From NCBI GenBank assembly GCA_004431415.1, contig QPMI01000153.1:1-61693 (forward strand): DNA of 61,693 nucleotides, read 5' to 3'. Each line of letters opens with the position of its first letter. Positions within the stretch are counted from its first letter, which is position 1. The DNA is from Cyanophora paradoxa (Eukaryota > Glaucocystophyceae > Cyanophorales > Cyanophoraceae). Both the position numbers and the translations under genes were made by a program. A model generated the notes under the pieces. That model did not search any database. It saw only the letters and a list, made by a program, of their open reading frames with translations, and was not told where the DNA came from. Of this stretch, positions 49,856 through 61,300 are shown one piece after another.

Positions 49856-51845
49856 ATGGCTTCTTTCAGTGTCGGCCTGGCCGGCCCTGCCGCTCTTCGT
49901 AGCACGACTCTGGTTACATCAGCGGATGTCGCCGCATCGCCGGTTTTGCGCCCGGCCCCCGCGTGCGGCCAGGCGGCGAGCAGCTTCTTCCGAGGGGAGG
50001 CGAAGGGCCTCAGCAGCCGCACATTCTTGCCGAGCGCGCCTGCAGGTGCGCTGCACGCGGGTCGAGAGCGCGCTCCGACGCGCGTCGCACCAGCACTCAT
50101 TACTGGGATCTTTGTCTGCCGTGCGCAGCTGGCGGCTTCGAGCGCTACCAGTTCGTCATGAAGAAGGGTGGGAAAACGACGAAGGGCGCGAAGAGCGGCG
50201 GAGGCGCTGCGAAGGCGGCGGCCCGCGCCAAGGCCGCTGCGTCGATGGCGAAGGCTCAGCCGGCCCCGACGGCCGTCGTAGAGAAGGTCAAGGAGGCAGA
50301 GCCGGAGGCGGAGGAGAGCGAGGACGAGGAGGAGACTCTAGTGGAGGCCGAGGAGCCGGCACCGGCGCCGGCGGCAGCAGCACGCGCGCCGCCCGCGCGC
50401 AAGCAGGCGGCGGCGCCGTCGAAGAACGGGAGAGGCTGGTCGGCGGAGGCGACGGCGGGCCCCGGGACGGAGCGGATCGCGGTGCCGGCGGGGGCATCGC
50501 TCTCCTGGGAGATGGACTTCTACTCGCGGCCGCTCGTCGACGAGGAGGGCAAGCGGGTGCGCGGCCGGCGCGGCCGGCGCGGGGCGGGGCGGGCGGGGCC
50601 GAGGGGGCGGCCCGCAGGTGTGGGAGCTGCTGGTGTGCGACAGCACGGGGACGTTCCGGTACGCGGAGACGATGGCCTCGGGGGCGATCAACGCGACGGC
50701 GCTGAAGGAGGCGCTGGCGCGGCTCGTGGCCCGCGTCGACACCAAGCCGCGCATGCTGCGCTACTTCCGGCAGAGCATGACGAACACGATCCGCATGGCC
50801 GTCGCCGACCTCGGCATCGTCGTCCGCCCCTCGCGCCGCGCATACGCCATCATCCGCTGGGTCGACGAGCGCATGCACCCCGACCGCGGCGTCTACGCCC
50901 GCCTCCCCAACTTCAGCCCCACCCCCGTGCGCCCGCCGCGCCCCGCCCCCCCGCCCCGCCGGTCCGACGGTCGCCGCAGAAGAACCCGTTCACGGACCAG
51001 CCGCTCTTCATGGCGGCGCCGCCGCTGCCGCTCCCCGACGCGCTCCTCGGCGAGAAGGCGCGCCGGCGCTGCCCCGGGGGCGCGGCGACGGGGCGGGGCT
51101 GACGGGGCGCAGTGGACGTTCCTGAGCCTGCGCAAGGGGGACCTGGAGGAGATCATCGCGGAGCCGCGCGAGTTCTCCGAGCTCTGCCCCTTCAACGCCG
51201 ACCAGCGCGCCCTCGCCGCCGACACCATGGTTCCCGGCGTCGGTGCGCGCCGCGGGCCCCGGGGGCGGGCGGGGGCCGACGGGGCGGCAGTGCTCTACTC
51301 GAAGCGGGCGAAGGCGCTGGCCGGCTGGATGAGTTCCGTCGAGCTCGCCTTCATGACCGGTCCCCGCCCCCCGCCCCGCCCCGCCCGCCCCCGCCCACCC
51401 CGGCCCCCCAGTCGACCGCGAGCCCGGGAGCGGCAACGCCAAGGCCCTCATCATGGAGACCGGCGTGCAGGACCGGCGCGCCCGCCCACCCGCCCCCCTG
51501 CGCGCGGCGGCTGTTGCGCCGCTGAAGCTGCGCAGCTGGCTCTTCTCGAACCTGTCGAGCCCGCAGCTGCGCGAGCAGGCGGAGACCTTCATGAAGGAGC
51601 GCGACGCCGCTGCCGGGGTGCCCGCGCGCCCGCGCCCCCGCCTTCCGCCCCCGGCGCGGGGCGTGACGGGCGGGCAGCTGCACTTCGTGGCGATCCAGAG
51701 CCCCGTGACGGACGAGGTTCCGGGCCTCTGGGTCCTCGAGGAGGTGCTCCCCCCCCTTCCACCCCCCCCCCCCCCCCCCCCCCCCACACGCCCTCCGCCC
51801 CGCCCGCCCCCTCACCCCCGCCCAGATGACCGCCCCGGCCTCTAG
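49856..51845 (+). CDS. TAB2: Tab2-like (DUF1092) plastid translation factor
   Basis: Tab2/ATAB2 proteins bind RNA and are needed to translate photosystem I mRNA in chloroplasts. Exons 49856-50045, 50129-50556, 50618-50926, 50980-51057, 51113-51242, 51291-51359, 51412-51617 and 51677-51845 join in frame. The N-terminus is Ala/Ser-rich (MASFSVGLAGPAALRSTTLV, then SSFFRGEAKGLSSRTFLPSA), suiting a plastid-targeting leader, followed by a Lys/Ala/Glu linker. The core shows WEMDFYSRPLVDEEGKR, VWELLVCDSTGTFRYAETMA, LRYFRQSMTNTIRMAVADLG, PSRRAYAIIRWVDER, PFTDQPLFMAAPPLPLP, WTFLSLRKGDLEEII, LAGWMSSVELAFMT and LHFVAIQSPVTDEVPGLWVL. Donor 51058 is GC. The Pro-run tail near 51750-51845 may be an unspliced intron, so the exact C-terminus is open. 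Confidence 0.85.
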
Positions 51846-51932
51846 ACGCAGCGCCTCGCCCGCCCCCTGCCCCCACCCCCTCCCGCCCTCCCCCGTCCCG
51901 TGCAGTCCACCATCCCCTCCCCTGTCTCAATT

Positions 51933-53423
51933 TCAGCTTCGCGGCTTGCATGCTGGCCCAAGGGGCCGGTTAGCGGGGCCCGGGGCGGGGCGGGGCGCCG
52001 GGGGCGAGAAGACGAAGGGAGACATCGGCGGCGTCCGCCACCGGGGCGAGCTCGAGGAGGCGGCCGGCGAGGGCGCCCAGGGCCCGCTGCCGGTCCCCGC
52101 CCTCGGCGAGGGCGCTGTTCTGCGTGCACGAGAGTCACGGCAGCTCGCCCTGGTGGCGGCAGACAAGGGCTCGCCTGGCGCTGGGCGAGGTGCAGGAGCG
52201 CTGCGAATGTGCGCTGCGGGGTGACGGCCGGGCCCTCCTCGGGGTCCCCCCGGGCCTCGGAGAGGCGGGCGAGGCGGCCGGCCCCGATGTGGCCCGCCAG
52301 GTGCCCTGCCAGCCTCGCCAGGCCCACCCGCCCCTGCCGCCCCCTCAGCCGCGAGCCGCGCCCCCCGCCGGGGGCAGCGCGCGGGGCCGCCTTGGAGTCG
52401 GGCGCCGCGGCTCCATTGCGGCGCGCAGGCGCTTGCGGCGCTCCTCCCGCGCCACCCGCGCCTCCGAGGGGCGCCCCACAACCGTCCCCGGCGCCCCAGC
52501 CTCCACCTCGGCCCCTGCCGCCCGCCTCAGCGCCCCGGCTGCCGCCCGGGCGAGCGAATGGCGGAGCGGGCCTTTGCCGCGGGCAGGGGTCTGATCGTGC
52601 GAGGCAGCAGGCAACGGGGGCGCCTCGGGCGCCCCCTCCTCCCCGAGGGCGAACGGCGAGGCAGGAGCAGGGGCCGGCACGGGCCCCTCCCCCTTGCCCC
52701 CGAACGCCTCGCCGACGCCAGCCGGCTCTGGCGAGGCGGCCGCCCCGCGGCGGCGCCGGGGCGCGCGGCGGCGGGCGACGAGGCGGGCGCAAAGGGGAGG
52801 AAGGGGTCGCCCTCACCCTCACCGCCCGCCTCGTCGAACCAGCCGTCGCCCTCGCCCGCCCGCCCGCCGCCGCCCCCGCGGGCCCGCCGCGAAGGCCGGG
52901 ACGGCGGGTGGCGGGGCGCTGGAGGGGGCGAGGGCGGCGCGCGGGGGCAGCACGGGCCGCTCCAGCACCGCCCCCGCCTCCCCGGCGGCGAGCCAGGCGG
53001 CGAGCTCGGCGCCCGAGGCGGCGAAGGAGGCCGCCGCGCCCACAGCGCGCGCCCGCACGGGCGGGCCCGGAGGAGCATGGGGAGGCGGTTCTGCTCAGGG
53101 TCCGCCTTGAGGCGTAGCACGGCGGCGCCCTTCATCTTGGCCGCCCCCGCCGGGGGCGGGGCCTCCAGGTCAACCCACACCGGCCCGATCACCGGCACCG
53201 TCGGGCACCGCTCTGGCCCCGCCCACTCGGAGGGCGCCGCCGGCGGGCCGGGGCGGGGCTGGGGGGCACCGGCAAGGCGCTGGAGGGCGCTCGAGGCGGC
53301 ACTTCGCTCTAGCCGCCGCTTTGCCGCCCCCCGCCGCCGCTCCGCCGCCTCCTGCTCCCGCCGCCGACCCTCCGCCTCCACCGCCTGCCGACCGGCGTCA
53401 GGGCCGGCGGGCGGGCGGGAGCT

Positions 53424-53512
<89 letters not shown>

Positions 53513-54884
53513 TCGGCAGCGACCCGCCCGGCGCGCTCGGCCTCCGCCTGCCGGGGGAGGGTTCACGGCGGGGCGCGGGCCGCGCGGGGCGCGCTGGGCG
53601 GGCGTCGGCGGCGGCGCGGCGGGCGTCGTGCTCGTCGGCGTCGGCGAGGAGGGCGAGCTGCGCGCCGGTGAGGCCTCCGGTGCTGGGGCCGCGGCGGGGC
53701 GCGCGGGGCCGGCCTCGGCGTAGAGGGCCTCCTCGGGGCCCACGCCTCGAGCCCCATGCCCCACGCCTCGCCGCCCGGCGGCCCCGGCCCGCCCCTCCCC
53801 GCCCGCCGACTCGGGGGTCCCGGGGCCGCCTCGGGGAAGGCCTCCTCGAAGACCAGACCCCGGCCCCGGGGCTCCCGGGCGCCCCGCCCCGCCCCGGGCT
53901 CCAGCCCTTCGGCGGCGAGGGCGGGGCCTGCGGCGGCAGGGCCGGGGCGGCCTCGGGTGGGGCGGGTGCGTGGGTGCGAGGGGCGGGTGAGCGGGCGGGG
54001 CCGGGGGCGGGCTCCTCCTCGTCCGAGTCGAGGGGGCAGGGTCGAGGGCCGCCACCAGCGCCCGCAGCGCCCCGCCTCGAACCCTGCCGCCCCTCGCACC
54101 CCGCCCCTCCACCCCGCACCCCGCACCCGCGCTCCGCACCCCGCTCCGCCTCGTCCGGGCCGGACGGCTGGCGGGTGGGGCCGGCGCGGCGACGGCGAGG
54201 CGGTAGCCGGCGGCCTCCTCGAGGGCGAGGTCCGCGAAGAGGGGCGGCAGGCCCGCCACCGACCTGCCCCGCGTCGGCCCTCGCCCCGTGGCGCCTGCGG
54301 CGAGTGCGGGCACCGCGCGAGGGGGCGGGGCCCGGGGCAGGGGGCCGGTCGAGGGGCAGGCGGGGCCCGTCGCGCTCGGCCGTCTCATCCGGCTCAAGCG
54401 TGGCGCTCCCGCGCGGCGCCAGGCCGCGCGCCGTCTCCCCTCGCAGCTGCCGGCCTGTCGGGCAGCCGCCTGGGGGCGGGGGCGCGGCGGACGCGCCCTG
54501 AAGAACTCAACCGCCTCGCCCCGCAGCACCGTCCCGTACGTCTCCGCCATCTCCCGCGCCAGCCGCCCCTCCCGCGCCCCCTCCGCGCCAACACCCTCCT
54601 CCGCCTCATCCTCCCCAGCATCCTCGTTCTCCTCGCCGCCCCCTGCGCTCCCGCTTAGCGGAAGGCAAACCCAGCAAGGAGCGCGGGCCGGGGCAGAACC
54701 TTCCGCGCGCTCTGCTTCCTTCGCGCCAGAAGTGGCGGCCTTCTGCTTTCCTTTTCCGTCGCCAGACTCCACGGACTTCAGCAGCTTGAGAGCTGCTGAA
54801 GTCCCCGAGTTGAGCTGCTTGTACTGAGCTGCAGCCCGGCGCGGAATGAGTTGTGGGAGCACTAGCTGCGGAGGACGAGATCAA
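51933..54884 (-). CDS. Long, mostly disordered protein of unknown function
   Basis: Minus-strand exons include, from the 5' side, KQLNSGTSAALKLLKSVESG and GEENEDAGEDEAEEGVGAEG, then LAREMAETYGTVLRGEAVEF. Arg/Pro-rich linkers lead to RRREQEAAERRRGAAKRRLE, RCPTVPVIGPVWVDLEAPPP and GAAVLRLKADPEQNRLPMLL. Further on are FAASGAELAAWLAAGEAGAV, GHIGAGRLARLSEARGDPEE and VTPQRTFAALLHLAQ. The last clear exon reads RQRALGALAGRLLELAPVAD and ADVSLRLLAPGAPP, ending at about 51970 or, if spliced once more, 51933. One intron contains C48 followed by (CA)n. No domain was recognised and the first exon was not found. It is tail-to-tail with the Tab2-like gene, with stops about 90 nt apart. Confidence 0.45.
53425..53508 (+). 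repeat. (GT)18 plus G48 homopolymer tract
   Basis: (GT)n at 53425-53460 runs directly into 48 consecutive G at 53461-53508. On the minus strand this is C48(CA)18 inside an intron, just 5' of the branch-point-like CCCTGACG and acceptor CGGCAG. It is a strong G-quadruplex candidate and its length is likely unstable. Confidence 0.95.
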
Positions 54885-54962
54885 AGACTGGGGTTGCGCG
54901 CGCCGTCGATTATCTGAGTCCTTATTTGGACGTTCTTCGTGGCAGAGGCCTGCGGAAAAAGC

Positions 54963-55298
54963 TTATCTTCGCCCAGTGCTCGGCATGCGCTTGCGAGCCA
55001 CTTGCAATTTGCACGTCAAGCGACGCTCGCTGCGGCATGGTCTCTTCGAAACGCGTTTTACACAGCGTTGTGAACCTCGCGCTGAAAGCGTCGCGCGCGA
55101 GCTGGCTCTTTCCTGCCGGCGCGTGAGCCCCTGGAATGCGAGCGTCGTCGCATACAACGCGCAACCCGTGGCAAGGAGCGCGGCGACGTCTGCCAAGACG
55201 ACGACCTCCCGGCCCGCCGCGTCGACGCGAGCCTCCAGACGCTGTATCTTCATCGATCGAGGCTTCTCGCTTGCCGCCGGCTCGCAACCGGCTCGCAA
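54963..55298 (-). CDS. Possible small membrane protein or first exon
   Basis: A 111-residue frame contains MKIQRLEARVDAAGREVVVL (ATG 55251-55253) followed by a membrane-type helix ADVAALLATGCALYATTLAF and a basic tail. The coiled-coil start plus one membrane helix looks real. The Arg-rich tail could be intron read-through, so it may be the first exon of the long gene to its left. Evidence for expression or family is lacking. Confidence 0.3.
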   Translation of the reverse strand: MRAGCEPAASEKPRSMKIQRLEARVDAAGREVVVLADVAALLATGCALYATTLAFQGLTRRQERASSRATLSARGSQRCVKRVSKRPCRSERRLTCKLQVARKRMPSTGRR

Positions 55299-55583
55299 GG
55301 TGGCGAGGCGTTCAACTTCGGTTCAATGTGGTGGGGTACCAACGATAGTCCCTGGCTGAGCAGCGGCCTGGGCCGGGGCCTTCGGAACCTTCGCGGCGAC
55401 TCGCACCGGCTCATTTAAACTGTTATAGTTCTGTCACAGACTAGGGGTCCTCCGTGCACCAAGTCTCTAGCTCTTGCAAGCTCACAAGCTCTCACAAGCT
55501 TCACCCTCTTCGAACACGTCCTGTGATACGCGTCTACATAGCGCCAGCAACTTGCATTGTTCCGCTCGCAGCTCCGACTGGCC
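55299..55583. other. Gap before the first coiled-coil gene
   Basis: This contains CTCACAAGCTCTCACAAGCT direct repeats near 55480-55500 and a HindIII-like AAGCTT. No gene was seen. It should hold the upstream region of the gene at 55584. Confidence 0.35.
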
Positions 55584-57706
55584 ATGGCGGCCGCGACAGG
55601 ACGCGACGCCGAAGCAAGTATGGCCGCGATGCAAAGTGTATGCCGCAATCGACGAAAAGTGCGCCAGCTCACTTTGATGCAGTTGCTGAGGATTGGGCGG
55701 AACGACGAGGATCCACTCACGGCTTCTTTCGGACCGCGCCTGTTCTCAATCTGCCAGCGGGCGGGGATAATTACGCACCTCATCGGGGCCATCGACGAGG
55801 CGGCGCAGCGGCGCCTCAAGCGCAGCTCGTGCTGCTCCGTCCGCCTCCGCTCGCTCTCGTCGGCGCGAATGCAGCGCCCCGTGGGGCTCCACCTGAGCGC
55901 GGAAGAGGCGGAAATGCAGGAGGAGCTCCGCGAGCTGCAGGCGGAGCAGGAGGCCGAGGTCCTCGCCCTGCACGCCGAAGTCCGCGCCGCAGTCCTCCAG
56001 CGCGGCCACCTGGCGCGCGCCCCAGGGGAGCTCCCGCCTGCGGAGGCTCCCGAGGCGCCCGGCGACCCCGAGTCGTGCGAGCGCTGCCGGGCGGCGGCGT
56101 CCCGCGAGGCGGCGCTCGCCGGCGAGCTCGCCGCCGTTCGCGGGCAGCTCTCTCGCGGCGCCGCCGACCTCGCAGCCAGGCGCGACGAGCTCGCCGTCGC
56201 CCGCACGGAGGCTGCCGAGGTTCGCGACCAGCTCGCGGCAGCCCGCGCAGAGGCGGCGGCGCTTCGCGACCAGCTCGTGGCGGCCCGCGCGGAGGCGGCG
56301 GCGGCGCGCGATGAGCTGGCGGCGGCCAGCGCGGAGCTCGCAGCAAGAGACGACGAGCTCGTGGCTGCAAGGGCAGAGGCGTCTGGGAGCCGGGAAGGTC
56401 TCGCAGCTGCGAGGGCGGAGGCGGCAGCGAGGCGCGAAGAGGAGGCGGCCACACGTGCGGAGCTCGCGGCGATCCGCGAGGAGGCGGTGGCCGCCCGCGC
56501 CGAGGCGGCTGCCGGCCGCGAGGCGGCGGCGGCGGCGCGCGCGGAGGCGGCGGCGGCGCGGGAGGCGGCGCAGGAGGCGGAGCGGCGGGCGACGGAGGCG
56601 GAGGAGGAGGCGGAGCGGGGCGCGGAGCGGGAGGCGGCGCTGGCGGAGCGGGCGGAGGCGCTGGAGGCGGAGCTGGAGGGGCGCGGGGGCGAGGTGGAGA
56701 ACCTGCGGGCCTCGCGGAGAAGCTCGTCGGGGACATGGAGCGGGGCGCGAAGGCCATCCGCCGCCTCGGGCAGGTGCCCCCGCCGAGCTCGACTGCGGGG
56801 GCGAGGGGGACGCTCGCGAGCCTCCGGGGCCCCTCGGCGCGCAGGAGAACGTGCGCCTCGCCGAGTTCGTGCGCCACGTGCAGACCTCGGCGGCCGCCAT
56901 GCTCCACGAGCCCCAGCCCGGCGCCCCCGAGGCCGCCCGCGCCCGCGCCGCCCTCCTCGCGGCCCAGCGCGGCGCCCGCCCCGACGAGGTGCGCCCCGCC
57001 CGGCCGCCGCTGCGCGCGGGGCCGACGGCGCGGCAGGTGGAGGCGGCGGCGCTGCGGGCCGAGCGGGACGAGCTCCAGGCCCTCCTCGCCCGCGCCTCCC
57101 GCGACCGGCCCGCCCCCGCCCGCCCCGCCCCGCCCCGCTCCGAACGCTCAGGCGCGCGCAGGAGCGAGCTGCTGGCGGCGATAGGCGGGCGCCGACGAGC
57201 GGGCGCAGCACGCCGCTGGTGCTCAGCGGGCCGCCGACGCCGCGGGAGAGGGTGGGCACCCCCGCTGGGGCCCCGGAGGTCGCCCTCGCCCCGGCCTCCG
57301 GGCACCGGCCCCTCGCCCAGGCCCACGGCGCCGGCGGGGGAAAGGGCGGGGGCGGGCCGGGGCCGGGCTGGGCGGGGCGGGGCGGGCGGGGGCGGGGGAG
57401 GGGGAGCTGGTGCGGGAGCTGGCGGCGGCGATGGCGCAGGAGGCGCTGCAGGGGCGGCGCGAGGAGGGCCCCGGCCCCGCCGCCCCGCGCCCCTCCCTCT
57501 CCCCCGCCATCCACGACCTCCGCTCCCACGCGCGCCCCCGCTCGCACCCGCCGCCCCCGCCCCTCCTCACCGCCCCGCCCGCAGCTCGCGAACTCGTCCG
57601 CCGAGATCAGCCAGCTCGCCTCCGCCAGCGGCTCCAGCTCGAGCTCAAGCCAGGCCCCGACGGGCGGCGCTAGTGGGCCCGCCCGCGCCCGCCTCGTGGT
57701 CATCTA
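55584..57706 (+). CDS. Ala/Glu-rich coiled-coil protein A
   Basis: The ATG at 55584 starts MAAATGRDAEASMAAMQSVC, then a conserved-looking head VRQLTLMQLLRIGRNDEDPL and RLFSICQRAGIITHLIGAID. From about residue 110 a very long coiled coil follows with heptads rich in Ala, Glu and Arg (EELRELQAEQEAEVLALHAE, DELAAASAELAARDDELVAA). After several introns (from about 56725) come LAEFVRHVQTSAAAMLHE, VEAAALRAERDELQALLARA and VRELAAAMAQEALQGRREEG. It ends in a Ser-rich tail LANSSAEISQLASASGSSSS at about 57706. The family was not recognised; centriole/cilium scaffolds look like this. A similar gene follows directly. Confidence 0.5.
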
Positions 57707-58353
57707 GACATGGTCCGATGTTGCTCCAAGCACCCCAGGAACCCAGACGAGAAAAGATTACGTGGCCGTTTCTTCAACGCTGAGAGTAGCATACTATGAT
57801 AGGACGCTGCCAGGCTGATCATCGGACATGCGGAAACGGCCATGGATGATACCGATAGGAGCTTACCGCCGGTACATTTCTTCGCATTTTTGAGTTCCTC
57901 AAGATCGGAGAAGCAGCTAGACGGCCTAGGCCTAAGAGCCCAGGAACGCTCGCAGCTGCAACAATTGCAAGCTTTTTTAAGTGATCCGTGAATGAGAGCG
58001 GCGAAAAGTTATACACTGCTCCAAGGAGCCACGCGGCATTCTTCCGTAATATCGCGTACGCGCCCTCCTCGGCACGGTAGTAGCCTACCCGGTACGGTAG
58101 CTAGCAGCTGCCGCGGCGCCGCCGCCTGCCGGCCGCGCCGCACGCATATCGCCTCCTCCGAGATTGCTGGGAAGAGCAGCTGGCCATGGATATCGATATA
58201 TCGATGCGGCAGCGATAGCTCGGCCAGAGAGCTACGCGGATAGCTGGCGAGAGCAGCATGCTACGCCGAGAGCCGCCAGCTGCGATGCCGCCTGCTGCAG
58301 CGTCTCACGCAATGTTTGGCGTTGGTGGGAATAGGCCGCTTCTTGCTCCTCAA
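57707..58353. other. Gap between the two coiled-coil genes
   Basis: This AT-richer stretch contains ATATCGATATATCGAT (about 58190-58205) and repeated GGTACGGTAG-type words near 58072-58105. No gene was seen apart from the leader that may belong to the next gene. Confidence 0.35.
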
Positions 58354-60820
58354 CATGCGGCTTCTCTTATGCTCCCACGCACTTGCTCCAATCCGAGCTC
58401 CGGAAAATCCGACGGCCAGCTTCCCCAATGGTTTGAACTCCGTTTCTCCGTTTGAACTTCAGCTGAACGGCGTCGCAGGCTGCTCTCTTACGCCCCAAAG
58501 GACGAGCTTGGCAATCTCCTCCTGGCGATTGTGTCCCGGACCCGCCAAATCGTCAGCATCGAGCACGCAGAGCACGCGGCGGGACGTTCAGTCGACCTGC
58601 TCGAACTGCGGGCCGAGCGCGCTGAGCTCGAGGCCGAGCGTGCGTTTCGCGCGCCCGTTCAAACGGGGACGTTGGGCGACGGCGGTGCGCAGAGGCGGCG
58701 GAGCTGCGAGCGATCATGGAGCGCTGGCTGGCGATGCGGGAGAGGCTGCAGCAGCTCGAGGCCCGCCACGCCGACCACCTCGACCTCCCCTCCCAGGTCC
58801 CCACGGCGCCCCGCCCCGCCCCACTGGCGCGCCTCACAGGGGGGCAGGGGCGGGGGTTCGAGGAGGGCGGGGCGTGCGGAAGCCCGCTGGCGTCGAGCGT
58901 CGCCTCGGTCGCCTCCAGCGTCTCCTCCGCCTCCTCCGCCTCCTCGGGTTCCTCGGGCTCCCACGCCCGGCCGCTCGCCCCGGAGCAGGCCGCCGAGCAG
59001 GGGCGCCTCGAGGGGGAGAACCGGGCGCTGAAGGAGAGCGTGCGGGTGCTGCGGGTGCAGCTGGAGGCGGTGGGGGCGCAGCACGCGGAGCTCTGCGAGC
59101 AGCGCGACGCGGTGAAGCGGCGGCTGGACGAGAACGTGCGCCTCGCCGGCCTCGCCGCCGCCCTCGAGCACGACCTCGCCGAGCACCGCGCCGCCGCCAA
59201 GGAGGCCGCCGCCGAGGCCGACCGCCTGCGCGCCCGCCTCGCCGCCGCCGAGCAGCAGGCCGCCGCCCTGCGCGACGCCCTCCGCGCCGCCGGCGAGGAG
59301 GCCGCCATCACCAAGGTCCCCGCCCTCGCCCCGCCACCCCTCCCCGCCGCCCCGACGCGCCCCCGCCGCAGGCCCGCGTCGCCGCGCTGGAGGCCGAGTC
59401 GGCCCGCCTGCGGCTCGAGTGCGCGGGCGCGGGGCGCGGGTGGTCGCAGAGGGGGAGCTGACGGGGCCAGGCTGGAGCGGGACACGGCGATGCTGCAGGG
59501 GATGGGGGCGGACAACGTGCAGCTGAACGAGGAGCTCGCGGCGCTGCGCGGGCGCGACGCCGCCCACGCCGACCGCCTCGCCGCCCTCGACGCCGACCTC
59601 GCCGCCGCCCGCGCCGACGCCGCCGCCGCCCGCGCCGCCGCCGCACAGTCCGCCCCGCCCGCCCCGCCCCGCCCCGCCCCGCTTCCGCCCGCGACAGTGG
59701 CGGCAGGGCGCAGGAGCGGGCAGCAGCTGCGGAGGAGGAGGCGGCGCGATCGCAGGCGCTGGCCGAGGAGAGTGCGGGGGAGAGCGCGGCGCGCGGGGCG
59801 CAGCTTGCCGCCCTCGAGGCCCGCCTCGCCCGCGACGCCCTCGACGCCCGCTCGCTGCCGCGCACCCCGCCGGCCTTCTCCGAGGCCCTCGGCCCCTCCC
59901 CGCCCCGCCCCGCCGAGGGGGCCCCGGGGAAGAGGCGCTGCGGCCCCTCCTGCCGCCGGGCTTTGCGGGGGCCCTCGCCTCCCCGCCGGCGCCCCCCGCC
60001 TGCGGCCGCGCAGCTCCCTGCCCCACGCCCCCTCCCCGTCCACCCTGCTCCGCACCGCCTACGAGCAGCCGGCGCAGCGCCCCGAGGCCTTTCTCGACGC
60101 GCTCCACCCGCATTTGGGGTCGGCCCCCGACCCGCTGCCCCCGCTCCCCTTCCCCGGGCGGGGGGCCTCCTCCTCGGCGGCCTCATCACCCTCCTCCGCC
60201 TCGGCCGGCGCGCGGACAGAGGCCGTGAGCGCCGAGGCCGTCGCCGCCGCCCTCCAGCGCGCCCTCCCGCCCGCGCCACCGCCTGGGAGCCCGCCCCGGC
60301 CCCGGCCCGGCCCTGCGCCCGCGCCGGCCTCAGGCACGGAGGCGGCGACGCAGGCGCGGGCGGGGGCGGGGTGGCGGCGGGGGCGAGGGGCAGTGGCTCG
60401 CGGCCCTCGAACGCGCCTTCAGCCTCGCCTCCCCACGCCCGGCGGCGGCCCCGCCACGCAGGCGCCCCTCCCGCCCCGCGCCCCGCCGCACCCTCCCGCA
60501 CTCGCCCCCCACGCCACCTCGGCGGTGGCGGGGCGTCGGCGGCTGGGCTGGCGGGCCGGTGGGCGGGCGGCGGAGCTTCACGACGGGCGCCTCGTGGCGC
60601 TCGGCCGTGTCCATGCCCGTCTCCCGCGGCGAGCCGGCCCGCTCGTGCGCCGGCCCGCCCCGCGCCGCGCCCCGCGCCCGCGCTGGGAGGGCCACTGAGG
60701 GGCGCGCAGGGCGGGGGGGACCTCAAGGGGACGCTGGAGAGCCTGCAGGCGCGGCTGCAGCGGACGCGCGACGAGTGGTCCGAGTCCATGCGCGAGATCG
60801 ATGCCCTCCTCTCCCCGTGA
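58354..60820 (+). CDS. Ala/Glu-rich coiled-coil protein B
   Basis: The proposed start ATG 58354 (MRLLLCSHALAPIRAPENPT) splices from about 58434 to 58468, giving RLLSYAPKDELGNLLLAIVS and IVSIEHAEHAAGRSVDLLEL. Then come IMERWLAMRERLQQLEARHA, a Ser-rich linker and a long coiled coil (LKESVRVLRVQLEAVGAQHA, RRLDENVRLAGLAAALEHDL, LERDTAMLQGMGADNVQLNE). Later exons carry LLRTAYEQPAQRPEAFLDAL and a final TLESLQARLQRTRDEWSESM and REIDALLSP, ending TGA 60818-60820. Composition and layout resemble the preceding gene, suggesting paralogues or partners. No family was recognised and the start is inferred from phase. Confidence 0.5.
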
Positions 60821-61300
60821 CCCCGCCCCGCCGCCCCCGCTCTCATCATTCCCTAGCGCGTAGCGAAGCGAGCTCAACGCAGCGCTCGAGGGCAGAGGTT
60901 AGCCTAGTAGGACAGTCATAGGATAGGAGGGACAGGCGACCCTTCTCGTCGCGAAGATTTTAATAGTAGGCGGCCCCACCATGTTAGAGACCGAATAGTT
61001 CGCGATTCTAGTCCAACGCGTACGGTTCTAGCATGTCAGCCCTTTCGCTTATCGATATTGATATCGAGTATCAACCAGTTGGCGAGCTTTCGATTCGCTT
61101 AGACCTACCGTAGTACTCTTTCAACGGTGCCACAGTGCTAGTCATGCCGCGCCACGATGATCTCTACCAGTGGCTCTCTTCAAGAGAGTCTTATTCGCGG
61201 GTAAAACCTATATTCAGTCTGTATTTATGCGTACTACGGTAAAACTTGAAATACCATACGGAGTGGGAAGTGGCAAGGCCGGAAGGAGCACTTGTCTACT
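60821..61300. other. AT-rich gap before the right-edge gene
   Basis: No gene was seen. TCGATATTGATATCGA-like palindromic words lie near 61053-61068. The partial gene to the right ends at 61301 and coiled-coil gene B ends at 60820, so both 3' flanks lie here. Confidence 0.4.

Noticed and set aside
55415-57703. A 762-codon minus-strand open frame opposite coiled-coil gene A
   Set aside because: It is low-complexity Ser/Arg/Ala sequence that mirrors the Ala/Glu heptads of the plus-strand gene. It has no domain-like content and fits an antisense shadow.
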